Shown here: positions 12,305 through 26,087 of the stretch, piece by piece
Layout of the letters: each line of letters opens with the position of its first letter
Numbering within the stretch: the first letter of the stretch is position 1
Assembly (NCBI GenBank): GCA_905183005.1
Contig: CAJJDO010000149.1
Span: forward strand, 124,001 to 188,000
Length of the DNA: 64,000 nt
Direction of reading: 5' to 3'
Source: Paramecium pentaurelia
Taxonomy: Eukaryota > Ciliophora > Oligohymenophorea > Peniculida > Parameciidae
Made by a program: the position numbers and the translations under genes
The notes under the pieces: model-generated
What the model was told of the DNA's origin: nothing
What the model saw: only the letters and a program-made list of their open reading frames with translations
The model's database searches: none

Positions 12305-15300
12305 TCAATGAAGGGATTTTTAATTATGTTCTTCATAATTGATATCAATATTTTATTTTGGTTATTATTCTATTATTAATTCCAAATCAATAGCTTTTTA
12401 TATTGGTAACCAACTAATATCACTTTATAAAAATTTGCTATAGACATATGATTCTGTTCCTGTATGTTCAGTTTTCTGTTTCACTTTTAAATATATTAAA
12501 TAAGCTAAATAATTCCAAGGATTATGATATTTGTGAACATGATTATCAAAGGATATACCTTCTTTCTCAAATACTGTTCTTGTTAAATCACATATATAAC
12601 ATCTATTCTAAGAATCAAAATCTTACATAATTCATTATTATTACCTTTCTGATTCTTTTAATCTCTTAATTCAGCAAAAGTATCAATAATGATACCAAAG
12701 ATGATATTAAGCCAAATGATATTTATTAGAATAAAAAAGCTTACATCATAAAGAACTCTTTATGAATAATAATTTAAATTTGAATGAGTTGGTGGAGCCT
12801 CTAAAACATCTCCTATACCTCCACCTGCTCTTAAACCTTAATGAATTACAAAAACTAGACATTAAAAGGCAGAATAACAAACTGTTGCATCTAAAGATTC
12901 TTCATCTTCAATATTAACATTATCTGCTTTTAATTATTATTTAAAATCATTACTTTAATATGCTACCAAAGAATACAAATACCTAAATATAATATAAAAT
13001 TTAAATACATTATTAATACTCCCAATAAAGCAGTCATCAACAATTACTTATAATTTAGTGAAATACTTTTGATAACATTTCGTAACACTTATGAATGATC
13101 TATAATATCTAATAATAGAAATCCATAAAATAATTTATTATATAAGAGACCTAACAAATTGATAACAAGTAATAAAAACCAATAAAAAGTATAACTACTA
13201 AATAACATTCTTTTGATTATATAAAATGCTTGTAATAATGTAATCTAGAAAGGATATATAACAGTTTTTTGATTAACCTACTAAGACTATCCTTAATTTG
13301 ATTTCTTATTATAATTTAATTATATTAAATCTGAAACCTGTTTATAAATTCGATCATACTCTAATTACATTCTTATAAATATCCAAATGAGCATGATCAA
13401 TCCATATAAAATACAATCTACTATAGCTATAGCTTTAGCAAAATTAGCTAATTTTTCTTCAGTATCATTTATTGTAATTAGAATATTCAATAATAGTGCT
13501 AAAATTATACAGATATTTCTTAAATAAACAATGAAATTATTGTTAAATCTAATTCCAATTTTTCTTAATTTCATAAAATGTACCATTTCCATATAAAAAT
13601 AATCCATATTATCTAATAATCCATTAATCTTATCATTTATAGAATCTCTTTCTACTTCTTCCATAAATTATAGTTTAGTTTCTTCTGTTAAATATTTCAT
13701 TAGAGTAGGAACTTAAAAATATATTTTCTCTAATTTTCCATTCATATTAACAATTTCAATAGAAGCAGTCTCATTTTTATAATAATTTAAAGCTCTTCTC
13801 AATTTTGGATTACTTTCATGATCTTTTATCCTTGGAATATATTTGCTCAATTTCTTGAGTAATAAATACATCATAAATGTTTCACCAACCATCTCCTCCA
13901 TCTCTTCTTCTTATATTGCATTTACAAAAGATTATTATGAAATTTTCAAATGTTGCTATGAACGATTATTATGAAGATTTTCAGAGAAGAATTCCATGAA
14001 TTAATTTTAATTAGGCAAAGTTTCTTTTGTGTCCTTTGTCTAAATAACACCATGATGATTAATAGCTTCTTCTGCTTCTGTTTTCACTCTATCCAATACT
14101 TTCACTTCTAAATTTATTTATATTTATGTATTTCTTATCTTTTTAATGATTTTCCAATAAACTTATTCTGCTCTCTCAAAGAAAATCTAAGGATTAAAAT
14201 AATGAGATATCTTCCTTGCAATTTCTTATTCACTATTACCTTCCATTAATGATAATTATAATAAAAATACTTTACTTCTTAAACTTGAAAATACTATGTC
14301 TATTCTTTTAAATTCATTTTTTTTTTCAACTCTTTGTTGAACTATAATTTATTCAAGAACTTCTAATATTTTAGTTGATTAACATAATTCTGTTTAATTT
14401 TCTAAACAAGGACCTTAAACACATTCAATTAAAAAATCTAATAGTTTTTAACCTAATGCTGCATTATGTTCATTCATTATTTCAACATATTTTTCAAATA
14501 ATTCAGCTGTAAACATAATAAAATTAATTGGTTATTTACTATTAGGTTAAATCCTTAAAAAGTTTTACATATCACTAAAATGATCTTCACAACCTAATCG
14601 AAACATTTCAAAAATCAAAATACATCCATTTATCTTATTATTTAAAATCTTATTTATATTTCTATTTTTTCTTTCTATTTTTGATATCTCTGCCATTTTC
14701 ACATCTTAAAACATATCTGTTATAAAATTCTATAAATTAATTATAAATGTATTTTAAAGATCTCTTTGTAAATATAATAAAAAGGAATTCTATATTTCTC
14801 TTGATGAATCATCTATATAATCTACAAATGCTTTAATATATTCTAGTTTTTATTCTGAATCAACTTCTTATTTAATTAAATCACATAAAAAATCTGTAAA
14901 TCCAAGTTCTCCCAAATCTTTAAGAATTGATTTAGTTATTTATAGATCTTCTTTATAATTTGATAATTTTCTTACAATATTAATAGATTTTAATTTTATA
15001 GATGGAGATACTGAAGTTTCAGATAACATTTAAATAAGTGCAGTTACCATTCTCTTAAATTTTGTTGTATCATCCCTTTTTAATGTAACAATTAAATTTA
15101 CTAATTATTAAATTTCATTTTCTCTTTCTGAGGCTACAAGATGTTCATCTATTAATTTTGTTCTTTAAGATTTTATAGAATTTGTCCATTTATCTAAAAT
15201 CCCTTATTCTCCTATTTACAAATCATTTCTCAATAACTAAAAGGCAATTTCTGATTACTAAAAGAATGATATTGTATCAATTATTCTTCTAATATTGTCC

Positions 15301-18300
15301 TTATCAACTTCATTTTCTTCTTTAGCCAAAAAACTTAATTCTTGATTCTATTCATCTTAATTACTAGATAATAATTTATGAGTTAAATTAAATAATTTAG
15401 TTGGTTTTTATCCACTTCTTCTTTTAAAATTAGAATTTTTCATTTTGCAACCAAGACCTCCATTAGGAACATCAGTAGTGAAATCTTAAACTCTTTAAAT
15501 AGTTTCATATATAGTTTATGCCATAAAAATAATTTCATTCTAAACAACATCTTCAAAGTATTCTTATTCCTCTTTATAAAAATATTTTGGACATACTTTT
15601 TTTACAAAGTCTTTAGTAACTTCTAAAACACCAAAAATTATATATATAAAACTAGCTTTTTCATGAGTAATAGACATAATAAATTCTTAACTAGTGTAGT
15701 AATTTCTTATACCAAAAATATTGAATACAACACTATTTACTAATTTTGCACTTCCCATCTTCTTTAGATTCTAATTGTCAACAAAACTTACAGTCATTTA
15801 TTTAAATATTACTTCAGTAATTGTTTTAACAACTTCTTATTTTTCTTCAAATGTTAAGAATTATAAATTATCTAAAAATACACTTTGAAAATAGAGTATC
15901 AATTCTAATTTTAATGGATACCATTCATCTAATTATTTCAACATTTCAGCTACTTTATTAACTGGAAAGAGTTTTTTAACAAATTCATTAATTAAAATAG
16001 ATCTTTTGGAACAAATAACTCTCATTAATCTTAAGAGTTCTGTCATGAATAAAACTTCTATTGGCATTTCAATTGATCCATTAAATGATGCATGTTTTTA
16101 TTAATTATGTTATGTTTGAGGAGCAGGTGCATGACTAGCAGTAAAGAATTATTCTAATCTAAAGAGATAAAGTGTTTGAATTAGAGTACCAATATCTTTA
16201 GCAAATGTTGTTAATTATTTAGTAGATTAAAATAAATGAATAATAGCATAATTATTTTATACAACATCACTTTCTTTTACTTTTAATAAAATTTACAAAA
16301 ATTAAAGAAAATAAATAGCTGCTTCATAATTTTTATTTGCAAAATTATTACCAAATATAGAAAATAATTTGGCTAAAATTGAATGTTCATCATTATATTT
16401 ATCTAATGAGAATAAAATATTATAATTATCTCTAAACAATTCAGCAAATAAAATATATATTAAGGTTTATAATTACTTTCTCTTTACATTAGACATTTCA
16501 TGTAGAAATGAATCTTTTTTCTTACTTAAATTTAATATCATTTCTTAATTTTCTTCATTTCTTATTACAAAATAAATCAAAAATAAAATACTCTTTTCTA
16601 AAATATCACTTTTTATTTCCCATCCTTTTTTATTTGCATTACTTACAAGTACATCCTTTTCTCTAAATAGAGTACTTGTTTCTTATATTAAATTTTCAAT
16701 TAATTTTTACATTAAATCATGAAATCCTAAATATCTTAATAATTTTTATCTATAAAATATAGTCAAAACATCAATTGATAATGAATTATTGATTTTCCAT
16801 ACATATTTTTATTATTAATCCATTGTAGCAGATTTCAATGATTATAATTATTCTTCATGTTTATCCCTCATTGGACTTTATGCTGAAATATCAACTAAAT
16901 CAAGTTCTGCTTTTGATACAAATTATTCTATAACAGCTACTTCTTATCTTACTTTACTTTTAACCATCTTTTCTTCTTATGCTTAATAATGTTTTTCTTC
17001 ATTTTCCAATTAATTAATTTCCATAAACATTTACATATCAGATTTAGCTGCATAATCAGGAAAGAATATTACTAACATATCTGATAAAGCATCATTTATT
17101 GTTTCATAATGTTTACTAGAATCTTTTTCCAAAGATGATTTTAAATCTATTATTGCAAAATGTAATTTCCAATAAATATTAGAAAAATCTGTAAATATAT
17201 TTTAATTTACTTATAATTCTAATTCTCCTTAATCAAATGCCTCAATCAAAATAGTTTAATTTAATGTTTAAAGAAAATTACTTCTTGATGAATAAATAAG
17301 CCATAATAATTCAGTAACTTTAGCTGATAATCTTATTTAATTTAATGTAAGTAATTCAATTAAAAAGTAAACCAAAGATATATCTGTCTATTTTATACCT
17401 CCCATATATTCTAAGATCACTGTCTTACGAGCATAAGAACACTCTCTCAATATTGTTGTCAATTCTTATGTTGTAAATATATCCTTTTAATTTAATTAAC
17501 TTTATGATTGTTATCCTCTAGTGTGATAACTAGCTCTTTTGGCTTATCTCAATCTTTAAACTACTTCTGCATATTTTTTTTCTTTTGCAAACTTCTATAA
17601 ATATTGAAGATCATCAAATATTGTTTAATTATCTTCTGTGATAATAAATTAATCTGCCATTCTTGATTATTAAAATTACTCTAATAAAATTAGAATCTCT
17701 ATCAATTCATCAAGCCAAATCATACTCTTTGCATAAGTTGTTCTAGATACTGCCCTTTTTGTTACTGTACTCTCAAACAAATAATCTTTCACTTCTAAAG
17801 GTTTCTATTCTTTTGATTTCTTATTTCCTTATAATTAATGTTTAATGTATTTCTCTTCTAGAGTAGCTGATACAACAGAATTCTTTAAAAATTCAATGAA
17901 TTAATGATACATATTATAAAAATTGTGAGCATTACTAAGATATTCAATAAATAATCCTTTTTTTAAAAATTCTGTAAATGTTAAAATCAATTATTTGATA
18001 TAAACATGATCATTACCTTTTATTTCATAAATTGATTTGTTTATCCAGAAATTTGAAATGAATTCTGATAAATACAACCAAAAATCCACTGTCTTATCAC
18101 TTTCAACTAAATATTTTTTTGCCACTTTCTAATACACATCAGAAATCTTTTTTTGTGCAAATGCATAGAGTATAATCTCATACTCTTCTTTTTTAAAAAG
18201 TGCTAAGAATCCTTTACCTTTATTTTATTTAACAACCATCTTTAAATATTAAGGGAATTAGGCCATTGGTAATGGTTTTAAGTGTTTAGCCATATATGAA

Positions 18301-21300
18301 TTTTAGAATAACTCTAAAAAATATGATTTTGTTAATGATGATATATTATTATCTTGAATTATTTAGGCAACTATGTAGAAAGGGAATAAAGTTTTAATTT
18401 ACTTTAAAGTCAAAGCTGGAGATGATTTAGATATTTCTGAAGCCAATCTTACACAAGAAATTATATAATCATGTTATGGTTATCTGTTTTGGGAATTCAA
18501 ACCATCAATCATATTTGGGCTACTAGCTAGATTATTAGAATCTATAGATTTTCGAATTGTTCTTGAAAAATCTTATGGTTTCTCTTTTAAAATCCTTTGA
18601 ATATTACCATCAAATATAAATTATGAGAAAATAGAATCCTTATTTTCTTTAAAGATATGATCTATAATTCCTTCAATACCTTCTTTTTTTCTAAATTCAG
18701 TGAAGAGACAAAAGGCAATTAATAAATTGAATGCATGTTTATTATAATTTGTAAATTTTGTTTCCTTTGATAATTGAGTGACTTCAAATTCAAATGAAAC
18801 CATAACATCAGACTATTAGAATAATTATGTAATTAAGATGTCTAATCTCATTAAATCATTCACTTGTCCTCTAAGGAGTATATGTTTATAGAGACAATAC
18901 CATTATACAACATATAAGGAATTATCATTAGAATTCTTACATACTAATTATAAAAATGAGGAAAGTGCATCAATTAATTGGTTGATATCTTATTAAAACA
19001 TTTCTTCATCTTATAATTCCTCTTATACCTCATCTGATTTAATAAAATCTTTATCCTCATATAATAATCCATTAATATTCAATTCATAGATAATTTTATT
19101 CACATAATCTATGCAACCAATTTCTCTGGCGATACATTATCTCCTTACTAAAGGTTCAGAGATTAAATTTTCTTAGGCCAAGGTTTCATGAGTAGCAGTT
19201 AGCCACAACATAATTTTAATTAAAGACTTGACTGCTTAATTTACATTTTAAATAGTTTAGGCTTGACATCTAAGAAATTGAGATGCAAGATCTTTTTATT
19301 CTTTAGAATCTTTAAATTTAAGATCTTTGAATTTGAATTTAAGAGTAGATAATTACATAGAATTTTTAGCTAAAGCAATAAGAGGGAACATTAAATCTAA
19401 GACTTCACTTAATTCTTCAATTTCACTTTAGTCTACAACTTCAAATTTAAAATTGGAACCTGAAAATTCTTCACTTGCTAATACATCTAAATATTTAGTA
19501 TTAAGAGGATTTAAGTTAATAAATGTAGGTTTAAAAGTTTCATCATCAGATTTATAATGTCTCATATCAACTTTATTTTTAGCTTGTCTTCTCTTTTCAA
19601 TTTCAATAAATTCAAGTACTTCTTTTTCTTATTATGTTAATTGATATTTATTCTTTTTTGTGAATGAATCTAAATCAGGAAACAAAGTAACCCATTCATC
19701 ATGTAATTATTTATATAATTTTTACTCTAAGTTTTCTTCTCCATATTAATTAAACATTCCTAATTTTGTAATTAATTTAACCTGATATCCACCTTCTTCT
19801 TAGTTGTCAACTTCAATTGGACTTTTACCATCTTTTGTAGCAATATTAAAGGTTGTATCAATTGTGAAAGGCAATTAATCTTTATAGAATATGGGATTAT
19901 TGCCTAATTTAGTAACAAAAAGTAATTAATGATCAGCTAAGCATTAATCTTAATCAATTTCTTCCTAATTACCTTATGTTTATTAATATTAAGTTGGAAT
20001 ACGTTCATCTTATTGAGTTTAAATATTATTTTAATTATTATTATTATTAATATGATTCATTAGATTTCTATATAATTTAATTCCTGGTAAGTTTTTTGAT
20101 GTTGTTGATTTAGGTTCAGTTTATTTTAATGAATCTAATTTTTTAGATGATGTAGTATTAATATTTCTATATTTATTAATAATTTCTTTAGATAATTGTA
20201 ATTTATTATCAAATGGATTTACTCTTAAGAATTCTCCTGTTAACATATGTCTAAGTAAGAAAGTAGTATAACCAACTAAATTTGGTTTATTACCAACATG
20301 AAATTAAATTTCATCACTATATTTTTAATCATTTTCTGGTAAGATCTAAAAAATAGATGCTGCTTTCTCAATTAAATCAGAATTCTATATATCATTTATC
20401 TATAAATAAACTGATGGATAACATCCAACAGCATTAATTGATGATGTTAAATAACCTTTATTTATTTAATTATCTTAGGCATCATCAATTTTTATTGATC
20501 TAATTCTTGATTCCTATCTCTCTTTTTTTATTTTTTATTACATATGTACTATTCTTACATATTAACCATAAAATAAATGACTTTTATCTTTATCCCTTTT
20601 TAATACTATTGCTTAAAGTGTGTTATGGCTTATTGATTCTTTTGAATCTGTAGCAAATTATTTATATTGGGCTTTGTAAAATTTAAATTGATATTAATTT
20701 TCAATGATTGCTGGAATAGTTAGAAACTAATTATTGTGATCAAGATTTTGAGATTTTACAACTTCAGGCAATCGATATATTTCTTATAAAGTATCAAATT
20801 TTAAAATAGTGTCACTTTAAACAAGTAAAAATTGATCAAAAGAATGAACTGGACATCCTTATTTTATATCTAATGCTAAAGGATCAGGTTGAACTGTAAA
20901 ATACATTGAAGAACTCAAAATGGTTCCTATATTTGAATTTGAATTATTGTTTTCTGCTCTTAACAAAAATACTTAACTCAATGGCTAATAGAGCATTATT
21001 GTATCTCCATACATAATTTTTTGTCCTTTAGTTTACTTCAATAGATTTTGATTATATTTTTTTTCAGTTTCCATTCTTGTATAAAGTAGTTGTTTCTAAA
21101 AATCTAAAGAAGCTCCAAACTACTTATCAGAATTATATTTTTTTTAAGCTTCATACAAAAGTTTTGGGAACACAGTAAATACCATATGTTGAGGGAAATT
21201 ATACATATTAAATGTACAAGAATTACCTAATTATAATCTTGTTTCCATCAAATATTGTTCATTTCTAGCAAGTAGATAATATATTTTATTATCTACCATG

Positions 21301-21353
21301 CATCTTAGAATAATATTATCTCCATATTTCAAGATTTATTATTCTTCTTCCAT
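12305..21353 (-). CDS. Intracellular calcium-release channel, InsP3/ryanodine receptor type
   Basis: With two introns (12622-12644, AAG acceptor; 12983-13008) the frame gives 2999 residues, within the size range of InsP3 receptors and their ciliate relatives. The N-terminus has beta-trefoil/MIR-type sequence (GDTIMLYQPLSQVFLLRAE, GQYVRIVHMQ) and a long helical-repeat region follows. The last 500 residues hold the membrane domain: FVILPF-type helices, then CLVFVIHQGLRAGGGIGD, in which GGGIGD (12808-12825) is the pore filter signature of this family, and an inner helix NIIWLNIIFGIIIDTF. The C-terminal Cys/His module CYICDLTRTVF ... HKYHNPWNY is the conserved zinc-binding linker. This should release Ca from alveolar, ER or contractile-vacuole stores; ligand is unknown. 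Paramecium is known for a large family of such channels. The start at 21351-21353 gives a charged N-terminus without signal peptide, as expected. Confidence 0.93.
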
Positions 21354-21824
21354 AAATGAATTAATTATAATTTTGTTCTAAAAAGTGTAATAGTTTATCG
21401 ATTGCTTATATATCTAATAATGATTTATAGATATATTAATCCTTTCATTTATAAAGAAATTATATATCAAATTGTAAGAAGTTTTATCAATAGAAATTCA
21501 ATTTTGCAATATAATAAACAATCCTTTATAATTTATAATCAATTTTTAACCGAAAAACACATTGATAATTTAGACATTCCAATTATTTTGTTTAGAAAAA
21601 TGTCTACATTAATAAGAAATCTTTTTTCATATCTACAAATTCTTAAAATATCAGTATAATGGGTATTGAAATGTACTTGTTTTTTATTGATAAAACATTT
21701 ATAAAAAAGTTGAGCTTATAACTATTATTTATAGTAGATGACATTTTATTAATTTTCGACAACATAATCTGTGATAAGAATGGTTAATTTTTTATAAGCA
21801 ATTTATAAATCTAAATCATTACAT
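21354..21824. other. Intergenic region between divergent channel genes
   Basis: About 470 bp between the calcium-release channel start (minus) and the K-channel start (plus). Apart from the doubtful ORF at 21420-21713 nothing is recognised; presumably holds both promoters. Confidence 0.45.
21420..21713 (+). CDS. Doubtful small ORF
   Basis: 97 codons from ATG 21420 to TGA 21711-21713, divergent from the calcium-channel gene with 66 bp between the starts. The product is Ile/Phe/Tyr-rich (MIYRYINPFIYKEII..) with no recognisable motif. Most Gln are CAA rather than the TAA preferred around it. It may be a chance open frame in AT-rich DNA. Confidence 0.25.
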
Positions 21825-24247
21825 ATGAATAAGCCGAGATTCTTGTTATAGTTTGCTATAAGAGAAGCAAAACATTAAGAAGATAAGAGGATTGAATTAG
21901 AAGCCATGAATAATGTTGAAAAAGAAATCTAACAGTTCGAGAACAGTGAGTAAATTGATAAAATAATTAGTGTATGGAAATTGAAGCCTTTAAAGATCAT
22001 TCAAAAAATAGCCATTTTTATCACTAAAATGAAACATTATTCACCTATTTATAGATTTAAGATATTGAATAAGAATATATTTTATTTGATAAGGGATCGA
22101 ACAAGTTCATTTTAATATTACCTTTATAGTCGACTGTTAGAAAAAAAGCCAACAAGAGTATATGTTATTTTAATATGAAATAGTTTGGTTAAATGAAGTA
22201 TGAAGGAAAACTAACTAATGCTATTTGGTGGAGAACATGGTCATTTCTAAAAAGTAATCAAACTGTTTTATTACCTGCTGATAAGTTCCTATTTGTTTGG
22301 GATGTTATCTTAATGTTTGTAACCATTATGAATATACTCTATGTTCCATTATAGTTGTCATTTGACTTGAGCAAAGAAGAAATAGGAAATGCATACCTTT
22401 TATTTAGTACTCTTCCAAGTTGCATATTTTTGGTCGAATTAGTCTTGAATTTTTTTAAAGGCTATTATGTAAGAGGAATATTACATACATCAAAACGTGA
22501 TATATTTTGGCATTATGTGAAAGGAGAGTTCATTATAGATCTGACAGTTGTGTTACCATTCATTCTTTCATGGTTTGGCTACTCATTTGCCAATTATCTT
22601 ATGTTGATACGAATGACTAAGGTAAGAAGGACTATGGTAGTCATAGAGGAGATCTCAAATTTCAAAGAAAAGACAGCAGTAATATATTCTCTATTTTGTT
22701 TAATTTATTCTCTTTTGTTGATATCTCATTTTTGTGCATGTTTATTTCATTATTTTGCCATTCTTGAAGTAGATAATGGATATTCACACACTTGGCTACA
22801 TTAATAAGGAATATATGAAGCAGATGCATATGTAAAATACTTTACTTCATTATATTGGGTAACAATAACTTCAATGACTGTGGGATATGGTGACATAGTA
22901 CCTGTGACTACTCCTGAAAAAATCTTAGTCACTTTTTTAACATTTTTAGTAGTTGGTACATTCGGTTATGCTTTAGGAATGATTCAAAGTATCTTCTATA
23001 AATTAGCTGAATAATAAAATCTTAATAATGCTAAACTTAGATTAGTAAGTAATCATATAAAATAAAGAGGATTAAATACATAATTACAATTTAGAGTTAG
23101 AAAGTATATTGAATATTATTTATAATTTAAATAAGAGGAAGAATTAGATTTAGATGAATTAATGGGTTAATTAAATCCAAAATTAAAATAAGAAGTTTAA
23201 ATAGCAATGTATTATAGTTATTTAAAAAATTCAAAATTGTTAGGTTCAAATCTATCAGATGAAATACTTAAGAAATTATGTTAATGTGTTCATGAAAGAA
23301 CTTATGCTCCTGAAGAATTTATTATTAAGAAAGATGATCATCCTGATAAACTCTACATAGTATTATCAGGAAGAATCAAATCAGTATTATTAGATAGAAC
23401 AATAAAGAGATATGTAAGTGGTAAATTAGTTTGTGAAAGAGAATTCTTCTTTTAAGATTATATGTAATTTGATATGGTTGCCTAAACTTTTGTATAAGTA
23501 GCCTATATTAATTAAACTGATTTCTTGAATATTTTATAGAAGGATACTAGATAATATGAAAAATATAGACTTACTTTGGATAGAACATAATTTGGAGACA
23601 ATAACAATTAGATAATTTGTGAGGCATGTTCTAGTCATCATTAATTTAAACATTGTCCACTTGTTTTCTTTAGAAAAAATAAAAATAAAGTTATCTCAAT
23701 TTATAATAGCAGCATTAATCATGAAAGACAAATGCATATTAGATAGAGAAAGAAAAGAAGATTCAATTGTTAATTAATAAAGGAGAGAGCCTTAGATTAA
23801 ATTCTGGATTTGAATAAATCTCTAGCTGTAGTTGATAGCAAACTTCTCATTAGATTAGGTATACAAAGAAATGAGGAAGATGAAGCATCATATCCTGATT
23901 AGACAATTGTTTAACATTCATAATAGGCTTCTTTGAATTAAAATGATTAAAGATATGTAATAAAAAATAGAATCATGAGGTAAGTAAGTCATAGAAGTTT
24001 ACTTATGCCTTCTGGGAATAATGTTTAAGATAATTTGGAAGATAATTAGGCTTAGATATTTAATGCAGAAACAAACATTGATAAAGTAGAAGAATATGAT
24101 TATTATTACCCCCATTATAATATCTCAAAAGTAACAAAGTTGATTAATAATTACAATATATATTCTAGAGTATTAGAGAAGATAAGAGGTCATAAAAATA
24201 GATTTGCTTAATATATTGCTAGATAGATAATGTATAAAATTTTATGA
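21825..24247 (+). CDS. Voltage-gated-type K channel with cyclic-nucleotide-binding-like domain
   Basis: 798 residues, one 26-nt intron (22158-22183). After a charged N-terminus come six transmembrane segments from about residue 165 (FLFVWDVILMFVTIMNILYV first), a short weakly charged S4 (LIRMTKVRRTMV), and the pore with TSMTVGYGDIVPV near residue 343, the GYG selectivity filter of K channels. A C-linker and a cyclic-nucleotide-binding fold follow (YAPEEFIIKKDDHPDKLYIVLSG). The usual RxA phosphate-binding core is not evident after FF-QDY, so ligand binding is uncertain. Downstream is a Cys/His cluster CEACSSHHQFKHC, then a Gln-rich tail. Another open frame overlaps codons 46-140 but lacks the conserved pre-S1 sequence and was rejected. 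Sets K conductance of plasma or ciliary membrane (inferred). Confidence 0.92.
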
Positions 24248-24306
24248 ATAAACTTTATTATTTGTATCATCAATTTAATTTAATAAAATATATATATAAA
24301 AAAAAG

Positions 24307-25998
24307 ATGATTAAAAATGAAGAAATTATACTTTTAGAAAATAGATATGAAATTTATTTAAAAAAAGAAATTGGAAGAGGATAGTGTGGTGTTATTTATG
24401 AATGTTAAGATTTATTGAATGAAGACCCAAATAAAAAAATATGTGCAAAAAAAGTAATAGAATTTTATAATTAAGATTACTTGTTTCTTATAAGATGAAA
24501 AATCAAAAAGAGAATTTGAATTAATGTCTAAATTAAAGATAGTGGCTAAAGGAAATCCAAATATAGTTAATGTTATAGATGTTTTACTTCATGATGAACA
24601 TGTCATCTTAATCTTAGAAAGGTGTGAATGTGATCTATCAGACTTAATCAGAAAAAGAAGAAGGTAATAACAAAGATTTACACCTGCAGAAGCATTAGAA
24701 ATTATTAAATAAATAACTAATGGATATAAATTACTCTTAGAACAAAATATAATACATAGAGATCTGAAACCATAAAATATACTTTATCTTAATAATACTT
24801 ACAAAGTATAAAATATTAATAATCTTAAGATAGCAGATTTTGGATTGGCAAGAATAGCTGATAAATTTGGTATCTATACAAAATTAGGAACTCCTAGATA
24901 TGCTGCTCCTTAATTATTTTGGGATTATTAATATTCCTATTCAGCTGATATCTACTCTGTAAGATTAATTATTATCTCAATAGTTGGGGATTATATTTTA
25001 TTAATTAATCTACGATTCATTTCCATTTGATGCTAAAGATTTTTAACGACTTAAACATGAGTTGTTTCTCTTGAAATATAAACCCATTAAAGTTAGTAGA
25101 GATTTACCTGAAGTTTTATATTCATATTTACCCTTTAGTTTAAGCTTGATGATTCAATTCCAAATTTGATTGAATAAATGCTTTTGTATCATGAGAAAGA
25201 CAGAATCAATTGGACAACATTGTTTAAACATAAACTATTAATTAATAATTAATTTGAAACTAAATTAATTAATTAAGTAGAAACTAAATCAATTAATCAA
25301 TTTCAGGAATTATCAAAATAAATAACTAAAATTGAGAAACCATCAAAAAAATAAAATATCAATCAACAAACAACAGATTTCCAAAATTAAATAATTCCAA
25401 ATACCTAACCTATCATTTCAAAAGAAATTTCAAAATCAGTTAAAGGAGTTGATTAAAGTTACCTATTTTAAATCTTTTTTGTTTTTATTTTATTAGAACT
25501 CTAAAAGAGAAAGTTATGATTAAATTGTATTTTATTTTTTTAATTAATTTTCTTGAAAATATAAACAAATCAGCATTATCATAAATTTTAAGAAATACAT
25601 AATATTAACATTCTAATAATTTCTTACATTTAAAGAAAGGATTATGTAATTTAGAGTATATCTTGATTGAGAGTTCAAAAAATAAATAATTACTTTTAAT
25701 AGAATAATAATAATAATTTAATAGGTTATTAATTAATTATAAATTAAAATTTTATTTTTATATAATAGAACTTAGAAATTCAATTTAAAACTCTTAATCT
25801 ATTTTATTTTATAGATGGACTCGTATTACAGAATTAAGTTATTTATATTTAGGAAATAAAGAAATAAATGAAAGCAGTTCAACTGGAGTATGAAAATAGT
25901 AAGATTGACTTATTTAAGGTAAATATATCTTTGATAAATTTTAGATGATTATATACATCATTTATAATAGTCTAAGCAGACAACACTAATATATATGA
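24307..25998 (+). CDS. Ser/Thr protein kinase, ULK/Atg1-like (3' exons unresolved)
   Basis: Introns 24454-24475 (AAG acceptor), 24959-24983 and 25113-25138 give an intact kinase domain of about 270 residues: glycine loop EIGRGQCGVIYE, CAKK as the ATP-binding Lys motif, IIHRDLKPQNIL catalytic loop, KIADFGLARIA and GTPRYAAPQ activation segment, ending in LYHEKDRINW. All catalytic residues are present. The order and the compact hinge resemble ULK/Atg1 or related CAMK-like ciliate kinases. Beyond about 25470 the frame must jump several times; good-quality coding pieces (LCNLEYILIESSKNKQLL; IKKQMKAVQLEYENSKIDLF) indicate a helical C-terminal region, but I could not place all introns. The last TGA used is 25996-25998. 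Confidence 0.75.
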
Positions 25999-26087
25999 TT
26001 TTATTTGATTGTTCAAATTTATAATATAATATATTATTTCTATTAAAATCTATAACATGATTAAAACTTATCAATCAATCTAAGGTT

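Noticed and set aside
12448..12630. Plus-strand small ORF within the calcium-channel gene 3' part
   Set aside because: Antisense to the conserved C-terminal zinc linker of the channel.
21966..22320. An alternative frame opening MEIEAFKDHSKN upstream of the K-channel membrane domain
   Set aside because: The other frame, joined by a 26-nt intron, carries the conserved pre-S1 sequence typical for this channel family and a proper start, so the alternative is chance.
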